DNA from: Pigoraptor chileana | Taxonomy: Eukaryota; Opisthokonta; Filasterea | Direction of reading: 5' to 3' | Assembly (NCBI GenBank): GCA_943704495.1 | Contig: CALSCR010003097.1 | Coordinates: 1-34,540 of the forward strand | Length of the DNA stretch: 34,540 bases | Shown: piece after piece, positions 1 through 10,435 of the stretch | Layout: each line of letters starts with the position of its first letter | Position numbering within the stretch: the stretch's first letter is position 1 | Position numbers and translations under genes: made by a program | Notes under the pieces: model-generated | What the model was told of the DNA's origin: nothing | What the model saw: only the letters and a program-made list of their open reading frames with translations | Databases searched by the model: none

Positions 1-60
1 GGATATGTGTGTGTATGCCTGTATGTCTGTATGTCTGTATGTCTGTCTGTATATATGTAA
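1..60. repeat. TGTATGTC-type microsatellite
   Basis: Short T/G/A tandem repeat (units like TGTATGTC and TGTG) at the left edge. It lies in what is probably an intron of the GPR157-like gene, since the first recognisable exon starts near 204. Several introns in this window carry similar TG or CA runs. Confidence 0.8.
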
Positions 61-203
61 GTCTGTGTGTGTGGTATATGTAATCCTCTTATAAGTGATC
101 GACTGCACAACACAGAACAATGGCGCATCACTCACATAGTTTGGTCGGCTTTTGAATTCTCAATCGTGTTGTGTGCTATCCTGTGCCATACTGGCAATCG
201 CAG

Positions 204-1345
204 ACACACTGTGCTGTGGCAGGTCGTGGCGGGCAAGGGGTGGGAGATCGCCGCATATGTCGTCACCCCCATCCTCTACTTTCTCATCAAGAGGAAGATT
301 GCCACAGAAGTCATTTCAAACGGCTCGGATGAATCAAAGCTGCTCCTCACCAAGAACGCTGTTGAGGTCTGTCAATTGCCACTGTTTCTGTTTTTGTTTG
401 TGACCCATCACGTGCCTTACCTGCACAGGGCATCACATGGCATGTGTTTCGCCCGTGTGTCTCTGCTGAGTACTCAAGTGTATGGGGGGGACTACAGTGC
501 TGACTTGCCTTCTGCGACCGTCATAATTGCATGGGTGTGTGTGTGTATGGGGACTACAGTGCTGACTTGCCTTCTGCAACTGTCATAATTGAATGGGTGT
601 CTCTGTGTGTGTGTCCAACCGTCGTGTGTGTGTTTGTGGTGGATCTGCGCCTGTGCTGTTTGCAGGCTGCGCGGAGTGCGGATCGCAAGATGACGTTCAT
701 TCCCGCAGTGTTCATCATTGTGCGAATATGGGGCACCGCTCGCTTCTTCCTCGGGACTGTCCTTGGAAGGGACGAGCTCGCTGACCTCTTCTGGCTCGCC
801 TTTCTCCAGGTGTGTGTGTGTGTTGTGTTTGTTGCCATGCAAGGGCTCGTCGCTGTGGCACACTCCATGTCTGCGCCAAATCAGTGCAATTGTTTGGATA
901 TGGTTTTGTTGTTTCTGTCTCTGTATGTTCCGTGGAATCAGTGGCCTCTTGAATTGAATGTGTTTGGTGCTGGCGTTGCTCGGTCATGCGTCTGCCATAC
1001 CCTCTTAGGCCTCATACCAGCAGTTGCGCCGTGATCCGCGGATTCCCTCGTTCAACCTTTCTTTTGTTTTCGCGTATAGATTTGATTGCAGTTTATTGAA
1101 GAGTGCTTTTCATCCATCGGTTATGTGCTCGCACTGATCGGGTGTGCATTTTGCATTGTCCCTTGCGATTGCGGGTGCAGGGTGTCGGCGACTCCAGTCA
1201 GGGGTTCTTCAACTTTGTGCTGTTCTGTCTACTCACCAAGAAAATACGCACGCGCTTTGTGAGCGCCATTTGCTATTGCCGTCGAAAAAGTGGAGCTGAC
1301 ATGGCCGACAGTCCCAAGAAAGGCATCAGCATGGAGTCTGCGTAA
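204..1345 (+). CDS. GPR157: GPR157-like G protein-coupled receptor, 3' part (5' end outside window)
   Basis: Seven-helix receptor of the GPR157 group, distantly related to the cAMP-receptor/secretin-like GPCRs; animal GPR157 is a Gq-coupled receptor found on cilia. Exons by splice sites and phase: 204-366, 666-809, 1181-1345. The first carries a membrane helix with H-x-V-L-W and WEIAAYV, as in human GPR157 (HVLWMLLTGKLWEMLAYV). The second carries the next helix (DRKMTFIPAVF, RIWGTARF; human DKKLVLIPLIF, RVWSTVRF). The third carries helix 7 and a basic tail (GVGDSSQGFFNFVLFCLLT then K-x-I-R-T-R-F), ending in TAA. All junctions are phase 0 except the first, whose codon is split. Helices 1-4 lie to the left of the window. 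The residue-by-residue match over three helices makes the family call firm; the 204 boundary is less certain. Confidence 0.88.
481..600 (+). repeat. Tandem duplication of about 55 bp inside a GPR157 intron
   Basis: Copies at about 481-537 and 546-600 share the order TATGGGG, ACTACAGTGCTGACTTGCC, TTCTGC, TGTCATAATT (GTCATAATT in copy 1) and ATGGGTGT with a few differences. They are separated by a short TG run. The duplication lies wholly in the intron between exons 204-366 and 666-809, so it does not change the protein. Confidence 0.85.
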
Positions 1346-3363
1346 TCGACTCCTCGCCGTATGTCGCTGGATCTTCAAGTTTCGGTTTATCTTTGAGAAA
1401 CGTCGACTGCATTGACATGTTGATTGGCTTGTGGAGCTTGGCTGTGTGGAGCAGCTATCCTACCACGGCACCCTAGGCTTGTCATAAAGTACAGACGAGT
1501 GGGACTGCATTCATGTTATTTCATTCGCGCATTCTTTCTTGCACATTACAGCATTAATGGTATTGAAGTGGGTGAGTCTCGCCTGATTACCCATTGCGGA
1601 ATTGTGGTTGGGGCGGTGGATTTTTTTCTTATCACTGCCATGGCTTCGAAGTGCGGACTTTGGCATGATGGCGGGAATGCGTGTCTTCAAATGGGCCTGG
1701 GAGAGTGTCATTGACAGGAGTTGGCAGCCACTCTTGGCCAGTAACTGCATGTGCAAATTCTGCTCGCTCGGGTCTACAAAAACGGAAGTTGCAGACATGC
1801 TTATGTAGACCAACTACCAAAGAATTCAAGAACGGTCAGCACTGAATGATTTGCAGCAGACTATGTCAGTGGGAAAGCTTCTATACTTTTATAATAAACA
1901 TGGTATCCTACATTCATCATATCAGGGAAGTCGACACTAATCACGACAGTTGTTGACGGTTATTATACCGCCTTTAGCTGTCATGGTCACTGAATTTCAA
2001 TGTTGGTCTGTGTAGCTCTTAGGATTCTCGCCTTGTTTGCGGATGGATTCGGAGACGCCCTGTCCGTGCCCTCGGCTGTCAGACTGAATGGCGGAATTCA
2101 CGAGCCCGGCGAACACGACACACGACACTGTAACCCGTAACAGTTGACACTGTCAGAGAGGCCGGCCCGGCCGCGGCCAGCCGCGCTCACTCAAAAGGAT
2201 AATACCGGACGGCGGGTCCGGGCTCAGTCTGTCACCCGGCCGACAGCGCCCGGACACTGCAATGGCTACCGACTCCGTTCTAGCACATTCGATGGGGTCG
2301 ACCGGGCCGGCTGCGCATGATACGGACAGTCTCTACTGACTGTCATGGACGCTCTGGCTCGCTTGGTCTGGCAGTGACACATGCCCTGCCTGCAACAGAC
2401 TGTGTTTACTGAACTTACTGTCACGGACCGGACTGAATCAGATCAACGCTGTGGGGCCCCCCCGCGCCGGCCGGCAAGTCACTTATTGACGTACCGGTAC
2501 GTCAATCAGCAAACCAAAGACCCCAATTTATTTTTTCAGTGGTGGCATTGATGGAAATCGGCGAAGGGCTGAACTGCGTTGCCGGCCGAGCCGCGCCGTG
2601 CGAGTGATATACTGAGAGTCAGCGCCGGACAGCTCAGTGTACTGTCTGATGGATCGTTCGCGTCTGCCCAGCCGACAGCGTTTGCACATATCACTGAGAA
2701 GTTAAGAAAGTCTCTTTGGGTTAGATCGGGGATCTGAACTCGGCGGCCGGCTGGCCGGCGGAAGCGTCGGGGATCTAGGCGGAAGGTAGTTGATGTACTG
2801 TTCCTGTCACAGTCACCCGGCGGCGCCGACCGGTGCCTGATTAATGGCCGACTGTGAATTAATGTACACTCACTCTTACATAATAAAACTGGTCAGTCCT
2901 GAAACAGCGCACTCATCAGCCGTCGGTGACTGAGTACAGTTTAGCCGCAGGTTCGAATTCAGGTGAAGCAACCTTGACATGGAGCAAAGATTGATATCCC
3001 GCCGACTATTTACAGTCAGCCGTACTGACCGGCTGCCCTGGTGTCAGAGTTCGGGCAGTAGGCCGACGACTAAGAAGGGAGGATTGTCATTGACACGCAA
3101 TAAACTGAACGCAGGGCGAGACTTCGATGTGTTTCACTGAAGCCGAGACCAGACTGACCCTCATTTTATGCTCAGGCCGAGGGGTTGACAATATTGAGTG
3201 GGATAAGCATCAGTGACATGACACATCAGGTGGCCGAGTCTCGATCCCCGTTCATTATAAGCCACCAGCAATCTTCACGCGGCGCGGGCGAACCACCATC
3301 ACCAATACCTACTCAACCCGCCAGGGAGACGTAGCGGCACGGCACACGGTGTGCGAATCAATA
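1346..3363. other. Intergenic spacer with an anomalous ORF-free GC-rich core
   Basis: No gene was recognised between the GPR157-like stop and the PDCL3 start. The first 500 bp look like ordinary 3' flank; an AATAAA-like signal (ATAATAAAC) lies near 1890-1900. From about 2010 to 3360 the character changes. It is CpG-rich, full of GCCGG and CCGGCC words, and dense in ACTG/CAGT, TGTCA and TGACA words, with stop codons in all six frames. It contains the perfect palindrome at 2485-2506. No protein homology, tRNA or rRNA was seen. Confidence 0.75.
2485..2506. repeat. Perfect 22-bp palindrome
   Basis: Each half reads ATTGACGTACC inward, so the two arms are exact reverse complements with no spacer. 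It contains two CRE/AP-1-like half sites (TGACGTA and TACGTCA) around a central ACCGGT. It lies in the ORF-free spacer about 860 bp upstream of the PDCL3 start. It could be a binding site for a dimeric factor or a cruciform; the function is unknown. Confidence 0.9.
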
Positions 3364-5444
3364 ATGACGACAGAATGGTGGGTCGTGCAGAGGCAGAGGA
3401 ACGTGTGGCATTAACAGCGTGTATGGACGTCCACCGAGACTCTCGGTTGGCTGCTTGTCTGACATCTGTGCATGCCCCTTAATCTGTCGCATCTACATGT
3501 GCCCGCAAACGTGTATAAAATGTTCATCGCACTTAGGAATGCTTGCAACTGTGTTGCATGCGCTGAGACTGCAGGGATGAGATACAGCGGAAGTTTGGCA
3601 ATCTGCCACCCGCCGAAGTCGTCGTTTCGGAGGAGACGCTGCAGAACATGGCGGGTGATTGATAGTGAAGCCGTTTGGTTTTCATGTGGACGCGCAGTTT
3701 GTAATCAGCTGTGATGGCCCTTTGTGTTGAATGACCGGAGAGCAGCGATTTGGATTTGATGTGTGCAAGTTGCAAATGCAGTGCCATGAAGGTCGCGGGT
3801 GCGCAAGACTGAACACCGGTGGACATGGTGTGACGAGTGTCTAGGAAGCTGGCAATTGCTGCCTGTTTGGAAGTTCTGGATCCTGGTGTTAACGACAACA
3901 CAATGCGTTGCACCTTTCCTTCCCACTCCCCAACACACACTCACGCACGCACACACACAATATCGCCACACATATGCACCCACTCTCACAACCGACATAC
4001 ACCCACACATACCCGCATACACACCTACCCACCCACATACACCCACCCGCACCCACACACACACATACACTCACATACACCCACCACACGTCCACACACC
4101 CGCACAGGTGGACGACGCAGCCGCAGCGGTGACGACAGAGGAGCGATACGAGCGGATGACAATGCGCGAATTGAACGGCGCAGCGCAAGCAAGTGACGAC
4201 ATCCGCGACGACGACGAAGATCGAATGCTCCACGAATATAGGCGCGTATTGCCTCTCTTTGATTGTGCTGTGGAGTCCATGGGCAAGCGCCTACGCCACT
4301 GACTTGAATCCCACATCTTTTTGATTGTGCCATATTCACGGGCGCATCCTCTTTTGTGTCTATTGCCGAGTGCACTGTTATACTAGCGTCCGTGAGCGAT
4401 GTGGCAATAGTGACTGACAGTGTGACTGACAAGTGGCACACAGGGCCGCGGACAATAATGGCGGCAAGACCTCCCCGTCCGCCACCAGAAGCACAGCCGT
4501 AAACTCTGTTGGATTCCACGACTCCGCTGAAAACTGACTTCGCCCTGCACTTGCGGGTCTTGTGTGGTGCACGTGCGCAATTGCAGGGCGCGCCGTCTCG
4601 CCGAGCTGCGCGCACAGAGCTGCAAGGAATCGTTTGGGGATGTACTTGAACTCCACAGCCGATCAACCTTTGTTGCGGAAGTGACGTCCGCACGCGAGGG
4701 GCTGTGGGTTGTTTGCCTGCTGTATGGCCAGAGGTGAATGCGCACTGTGTGTAAGAGTGTAAGTGTGAGTGTAAGTGTGAGTGTTGTGTGAGTGAGTGTG
4801 TGAGTGTGAGTGTGAGTGTGTGTGTGCTTGCATAAGCACCTGCCGAATGAATCGGCACTGATGTCGCTGTCACTGTGCTTGCGCGACAAAGTGCCCGCTC
4901 GTGCCACACTGCCACGACCATGCAGCATGAAACACCGACACACAGCGCATTGCAGCGGACTGACGACACAACCACATGGCATTCTTCGTCCGTCAACAGG
5001 GACGACAACAGTGCGCTTCTCGGCAACGCACTCGCGACGCTTGCCAGTAAGTTTCCCGGCACCAAATTCACGCGCATTTTGGCGCAGCGGTGCATTGCCG
5101 ACCTGCCGGAGAGCGCGGTACCGACTGTCCTCGTCTACCTCAGCGGCACACTGCAGCGCCAGTTCACTGGGCTGCAGGCATTTGGCGGACGGCGGATGAC
5201 GGTGGAGGGTGAGTGGCCGTCAGTTGTGCTGTGCCTGTGCATGACATCACTACATCCGCAGCTGGAAGTGCTTATTCGTTGGAATGTGTGCGTCTGTTGA
5301 CGTCCTTTTTGCATTGCATATGTGGTTCACGTAACAGATGTCGAGTGGGAACTGGGTCAAGTTGGCGCGGTCCACACGGACATTGATGAGAGCCCGCACG
5401 TGACAGTAGCCAACCGAATATTTGTCAACATTCAGCGAAAATGA
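3364..5444 (+). CDS. PDCL3: Phosducin-like protein 3 (PDCL3/VIAF family)
   Basis: Thioredoxin-fold co-chaperone of the CCT chaperonin, acting in folding of actin, tubulin and related clients in the cytosol. Exons: 3364-3377, 3575-3654, 4121-4241, 4587-4733, 5000-5208, 5338-5444, giving 225 residues (human PDCL3 239). The tiny first exon encodes MTTE plus two bases of the Trp codon that completes the family N-terminus T-E-W-x-x-I. Next come LPPAE (human LPPKE), YERMTMREL (YEDMTLEEL), ARRLAEL (RRRLAEW), FGDVLEL, EGLWVV and LASKFPGTKF (LARKFPDVKF). The thioredoxin-like core ends LPESAVPTVLVYLSG, FGGRRMT and GAVHTDIDESP, all diagnostic. The frame requires the intron after 4241 to use a GC donor. 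The conserved C-terminal tail is short and different here, so a further alternative 3' exon (around 5472) is possible. Confidence 0.93.
3925..4108 (+). repeat. CA-rich microsatellite in PDCL3 intron 2
   Basis: Long imperfect CACACA / CCACACA run in the intron before exon 4121-4241. It makes this intron (about 466 bp) the longest in the gene and creates spurious His/Thr-rich or Val/Cys-rich frames on the two strands. Confidence 0.9.
4745..4832 (+). repeat. GTGTGA/GTGTAA microsatellite in PDCL3 intron 4
   Basis: Degenerate tandem repeat of GTGTGAGT and GTGTAAGT units just downstream of the donor at 4734. The units resemble donor sites (GTGAGT, GTAAGT), so the repeat provides many decoy 5' splice sites. 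Confidence 0.9.
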
Positions 5445-5449
5445 ATAAA
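5444..5449 (+). terminator. AATAAA polyadenylation signal overlapping the PDCL3 stop codon
   Basis: The last A of the TGA stop (5442-5444) is the first A of AATAAA. The convergent SLC12 gene ends at 5511, so only 66 bp separate the two stop codons. A 3' end formed here would be very short, and the opposing transcripts probably overlap. Confidence 0.5.
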
Positions 5450-5510
5450 TTTGTTGCCATGTATTATTACAGTGAAGGAGCAATCGCCCCCCGCAGAGGC
5501 AGTGCGGCTG

Positions 5511-8500
5511 TCATTCGACAAACTCTGAGACGACCTGCTGGCCTGAGCTCATCACGAGCAGCACGCGCGGCACCTTCTCCGTGAGGCCGTCCAGCAGCTC
5601 CATGTACCGCGAGGGGTCTTCCCGCCCCGCCTCGTCCGGCAGCGGCATGTTCATGATGACCAGCGCGGCCTCGGACGACAGCGCCTCCACGGCCTGCCGC
5701 AGACGCACCGCCGCGAGCGTCCGCTTTCGCGCGCGCTGTGCGTCCGTCTGCCCGTCGTCCGCGCGGTAGTGGAAGAAGCCGTCGCTGTCTTCCCGCGCAG
5801 TATTGTGGGTCTCATGTGCGTCCTTGGGATCAACAATGTGCGCCCGCTTCCGCAGGCCGAGCGTCGGATCCGCGGCCGTCATCACCGGGTCCAGTGCTGA
5901 ATCTGCCACGGACGACCGTGACGGGGGCTGCGCAGCGTCCGATGGCAGCGCAAGCGAGTGGCGCTGCTCTATGTCAACCACACTCGCATCCTGCACAAGA
6001 AAGCGCGATATGTGCACGGCATCATGCGGACTTTCTTCGTCTGTGCGTGACACGGCGGGCGATGCGGGTGATCCTGCCGCATGCGCTGTTGATGAGCTGA
6101 ACACCGTCATTGCTATTTCCGTGTGATCCCTGGCGACGCTCCCACGGCCTTGCGAGAGCGACGGTGACGACGGCGATGCGGCGGCACTGAGCTTTGCTGT
6201 GTCGGAGCGGCTGTCAGATGCGGACGACCCGCGCGCCGCCCCGGATGCCGTAGATGCCGTGGACAGCCGTGCGCTCCTGTGCGACGTCTGGCGGACGACA
6301 GCCACTGGCGTGCCCTTGGCGGACAGTCCGGACTGTGGGTGCAACGCAGATGGAGGGCGACCAACGGCTTCGTCGGAGGCCTCATCGCGCAGCCGTTCCT
6401 TGGAGTCTGATGAAATGGATGAAAAGAAGCAAGGTGATGCATTGTAATTCAGCTCACCATGAGCTCGACACCTCCCCCTACCCTACTAACACCCACACGA
6501 CACGCCATGCAGCAACGCACCCGAAGGCCGGCGAAAGAGGCTTTCCCTCGGCGCAAGTGCCATCGACGCGAGGTCTTCCAGTTCATCTGGAAAGACACCC
6601 TTGCGTGTCTCTTGTCGTCGCTCGAGTCGCACTGTCCATTCCTGCAACACAAGGAAGGCAGTTACAAATACACACAAAAAAACCCAGATGAGTGCGGACA
6701 CAGAGAGAAACTCGACAGTCTAGATGAGTTGCAGACAAGACCAGCATCAGCATCAGGATGAAACTACATCCAGCAGCATTTGCACTTGTGAAACAAACAG
6801 AAGCAACACAGACTCATACTCGCCTGCATGAACGGCTGGAAGTCGATTGCATCCATCTCCACGACGGTGACTTCAGCAGATATGCGGAGGTTTATGAGGA
6901 GATTCTTCAATGCGGCCTCAATCGCCACCGAATTGTCTTCAAATTCGGCGACGACAAAGAGGCGGAGACGGCACTTTTTCCACACGCGGTGCTTTGTGAG
7001 CAGAAAGCCGAGCAGCAGCAGCATGCCACCCTCGTGCACAATCCACCATACGTCAACAGAACCGGCCATACGTTCCGACGTCAGCGGGAATGATTCGATA
7101 CCGCGGGCAACAATCAGGGCCTTTCCTGACACCTGCGTCTCCTCTACCACAGCCACAATCTGAGCTGCGAGCGACGCATCCTCCCGCCAGCCATCGGGCC
7201 ACGCAACAAGCACCGAATTCGGCCGCACAGCACCGATGCCCGACTGCTGGATGATCATGGACCGCCCGATGGAGAGCGTCGGCGCAAAAACAGCCTCTCC
7301 AAAGCCTTTGAGCCCCTCGGCCGCCATTGCGCTGCGGATACTGGCGCGCGCGTGTGCCACATGCTCCCCGCACTCGGACAATGTGCGGCCCTCCGAGTTG
7401 ACAATAGCACCAATGATGGTGAGTCCCTTTGATTTTCTGAGCTGGTGGAGGAACGAAACAAGGCGCGGGTGGCGCAGCTGGTTGTCCTCCGTCATGTCGG
7501 CAAGCATGAGGACCTGCGGCCGCCAGTTACCGCGCCCACCCGCCTTGAGCTCAGAGCCTTCGAGCGACAGCAGCGACGACAGCGCGAGGTTGGCGTGAAT
7601 AGCGCGCGTGCCGCTGCCCCACGTGGCGTCGGCGTTGAGCACCTGGATCATTGTTGCCAACACAAAGCCCGCAATGACCATGAGCATCGCCGCAATCCAC
7701 TGGATCGCAAACATGGCAATCTGTGTCAGCAGAAAGGCGAGGAGGGAGAGCACCCAGTGGTGGTAGCGGAACTTGGGTCGCCATCCCGGCAGGCGCAGCA
7801 GCTGCAGGCTCAGGCACGCAAGGGAAGTGAAGCCGTAGCACAGCAGAAACACAAGCGTGACGACGGTGGCGAGGTTATCGAGGTCAGGGATGAAGACAAA
7901 GGGAATCGCAATCATCATCGACACAACCTCCGTGCGCCCCGGTTTGTCCAGGCGCAGCCGCTTTATCTGCGGAATGATGGCGTCCTTGGCCATTGCACGC
8001 AGAATGCCCGGTGCCGTCGACTGCAACTGCATGGCAGCTGTACGGACAGTCAAGTAAAAGAAAGGCTCTAATAAGTGACTCTACAAGTACACAAAAAGAT
8101 ACATACGATTCATGGACTCCACATGTGCAAAGAAGGAGAGAGAGAGGGCGTGAGTGTTTGCAGATATGTAAGATTGCGTGAATGTGCATGAGTAGTCCGC
8201 GTGTGTGGGTGAGTGCGCAAAAGGACGCGGGATAAGCGGGTAGTAGGGCATCACCGTGTATGATAAATGGCAGAAAATGGTACGGACGCACACACGCACA
8301 CCCACCGCCAATGCCGACGAGAAGCATTCCGGCAACCACGACGTACTTTGACGGCCATGCGATTTCACGCATGCTGAGATTCAGGCGGAGGGTGTCGCGG
8401 GTGGTTGTTGCGGCCATGATCACCATCAGCAGGGAATAGAGGACGGCGCTTGTCAGAATGGCACCGAATGTGCCAATGGGAATCGATGTGTACGGGGATT

Positions 8501-9723
8501 TAAGGGACGACGCGCGGTTGGGCCCCGTGAAGATGCCCACGAAGCAGGGGAGTATGAATGTGAGTATTTTGCGGAAGTCCCACCCGTCCCACAGCGGCCA
8601 CGCATTGTCGGCAAGAAGCGTCGTCGACAGCCCGTACACTCCCGTGGCATTGTTCACCGCCCAGCCCCCGGATGTTGCAAACCCACCGACGATTGTCGCC
8701 GCAAATGAACACAGCACGGCGACAAGCACAATAATGCCAATGGCCTCGTTGATGAGGTGGTTGCGCGCAAGCGTGCACACAACCACAAACGCCACGAGCG
8801 AAATGATTGTGCCAAACCAGTACGACCCGTGAAGATCGGGAATGTCCACGTCCTGCATCGTCATGGTCGACTCGATGGCCTCTGAGAAACCGCGAATCTC
8901 AGTGGCGGAGAGGCAGACGAGGCCCATGTAGTAGAGGGCGCCGATGGAGCCGCCCATGGCATGGCCAATGTTCTTTGTGAGAATGTGGTACATGCCGCCA
9001 TACGGGATAAAGCCGTTGGTGGCAATGGCGCACGAGGCAGTGGCCACCATCGCAATCAGTATGGCACTCATCCAGATTGTGCCGAGAGTGAGCACAAGCC
9101 CGGCGTGGGAGAGCACCTCGGCGAAGCGCAGGAATATGATGACGCCCCACTGCACACGCAAAAGCCACACACATGGCTTCAGAGTCCGTTTGAACAACTA
9201 CACCGCGTCCACACGCGCGCTACATACGGCGACCACCCACCATTGTCTCCGTGGTGGCCAGGTACACTGAAAATGTCGACCCCTTCTTCGCCTCATCAGC
9301 AACCACGACACTTGCTTTGGGCGCTGCGATGAAAGTCGATTGATAACAGTTCATGGTCAGCATCCGAACGCAATCACTTTGCCACCTCTACAGTCACTCA
9401 CATTGCAATTCTGCAGTCTCATTTGTCCCGACTACAGCCTCACACAGGGATTGCAACCCACCTGATCGCCCAAAAGCCTCTGCATCCGCCTTGAACAAAG
9501 TCGACAAGCGCGCTTGGCTGGCCGGCTGCGAAGGGCCGTCCCCGAGTGCACCGTGATGCTTGCTGCCAGACAAGTCAGGCATTTCAGAGAGCCCCGTGAG
9601 CCCGGTGAGTCCAGATAGGCCGGCCACAGAATGGGAATGGCCGGTGGTTGGGACTGTGCGATGGCCAGAGTGATCCGCCACCGGGGGCGGACCGGAAGGT
9701 GCCGCATCCATCACTTCCGACAT
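5511..9723 (-). CDS. SLC12: SLC12 family cation-chloride cotransporter (KCC-like)
   Basis: Electroneutral K-Cl (or Na-K-Cl) cotransporter of the plasma membrane, used in volume and chloride control. Exons, 5' to 3': 9723-9462, 9323-9241, 9149-8306, 8037-6824, 6641-6497, 6406-5511; 1147 residues. A Gly/Leu/Pro-rich cytosolic N-terminus is followed by TM1 (WGVIIFLRF; KCC FGVILFLRL) at about residue 116. Next are TM3 (AIATNGFIPYGG), the TM6 region (FTGPNRASSLKS and SIPIGT) and TM8 (LLQ/APGILRAMAKD). The C-terminal regulatory domain has NWRPQVLML, HPRLVSFLHQL, KGLTIIGAIV, SVLVAWPDGWR, DVWWIVHEGGMLLLL and VAEFEDNS, closest to KCCs. The end (LVIMNMPLPDE ... YMELLDGLTE ... RVLLVMSSG) is the classic SLC12 terminus. 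The TM5-TM6 loop is short with one NAT sequon, unlike the long glycosylated KCC loop. About 200 Ser/Ala/Asp-rich residues interrupt the C-terminal domain. The 6824 junction needs a GC donor. KCC versus NKCC is inferred. Confidence 0.95.
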
Positions 9724-10435
9724 TTTTTAATGCCCAAACTACACACAGCGGGACATACTCGGGAAATGTGTTTGGAACGGACCTTCGGCGATAGAGTTCA
9801 TGTGACAGCGACAAAGAAAGTGAAGCCACAATGCACAAAGCACACGCGAGGTTCCAATATCATTTGGGATGGATAATTGATGTCTATCCTGATTGCCAGT
9901 CGGAGCGTACAGAACGAACCAAAGTCCTGCAGCATCCCTCATGATCCGTTTGAGGTGCAACCAATGCAGGCAATGCAGGGGTTGGTCAGTGCGCATGCAT
10001 TTTGGTAAAATTGGCATGGGCCATCCCGCAGTAGTATCCGCAGCCAAGCGACATCGTGAAGGCACAGACAGGAAGTTGTCAGCCGAGTCTGAATTAAATT
10101 TGTTGAATACGAAACGACTTTCGTCTACTATGCCACACAAATTAGACTGCTCTAATAGTAGACATTGGCACCCCTGCTGACGATGAGACCAATCCTTCAC
10201 ACAGCACACTGACAGGATTCGTACTAGTAGCACACTTCGAACCAAACTACCGCGGAGTGCGGATTGGAATTCAGGTGGTATTGGGTATTCCTTCACATCC
10301 GGTCAACTTCGGAAGCTCACAACAAAGACAGCCGCAGTAATCAGTGATCGGCGCAGTGATCGGCGGGGAGGGCTGCATGAACGGGCAGGCGCAAGAGACC
10401 TTTGCTTCATTCAGTCACGTGGACAGGCGACACAG
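9724..10435. other. Spacer between TMEM222 3' end and SLC12 5' end
   Basis: About 710 bp between two minus-strand genes, so it should hold the SLC12 promoter and TMEM222 3' flank. No convincing gene, TATA box or RNA gene was seen. A short direct repeat of AGTGATCGGCG lies near 10342-10366. Confidence 0.6.

Noticed and set aside
1424-1714. 96-codon plus-strand frame after the GPR157 stop
   Set aside because: No motif, no splice support and no coding-like composition; treated as 3' flank.
2950-2960. GGTTCGAATTC, resembling a tRNA B-box
   Set aside because: The flanks do not pair into a T arm or acceptor stem, and no A-box or anticodon arm lies at the right distance.
3837-3895. Possible extra PDCL3 exon encoding KLAIAACLEVLDPG
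   Set aside because: It looks coding-like, but adding it makes the N-terminal segment longer than the family and breaks phase with 3654 and 4121. The direct join fits length and phase.
7445-8071. 208-codon plus-strand frame over SLC12
   Set aside because: Antisense shadow of the SLC12 C-terminal domain, Arg/Gln-rich and without any recognisable domain.
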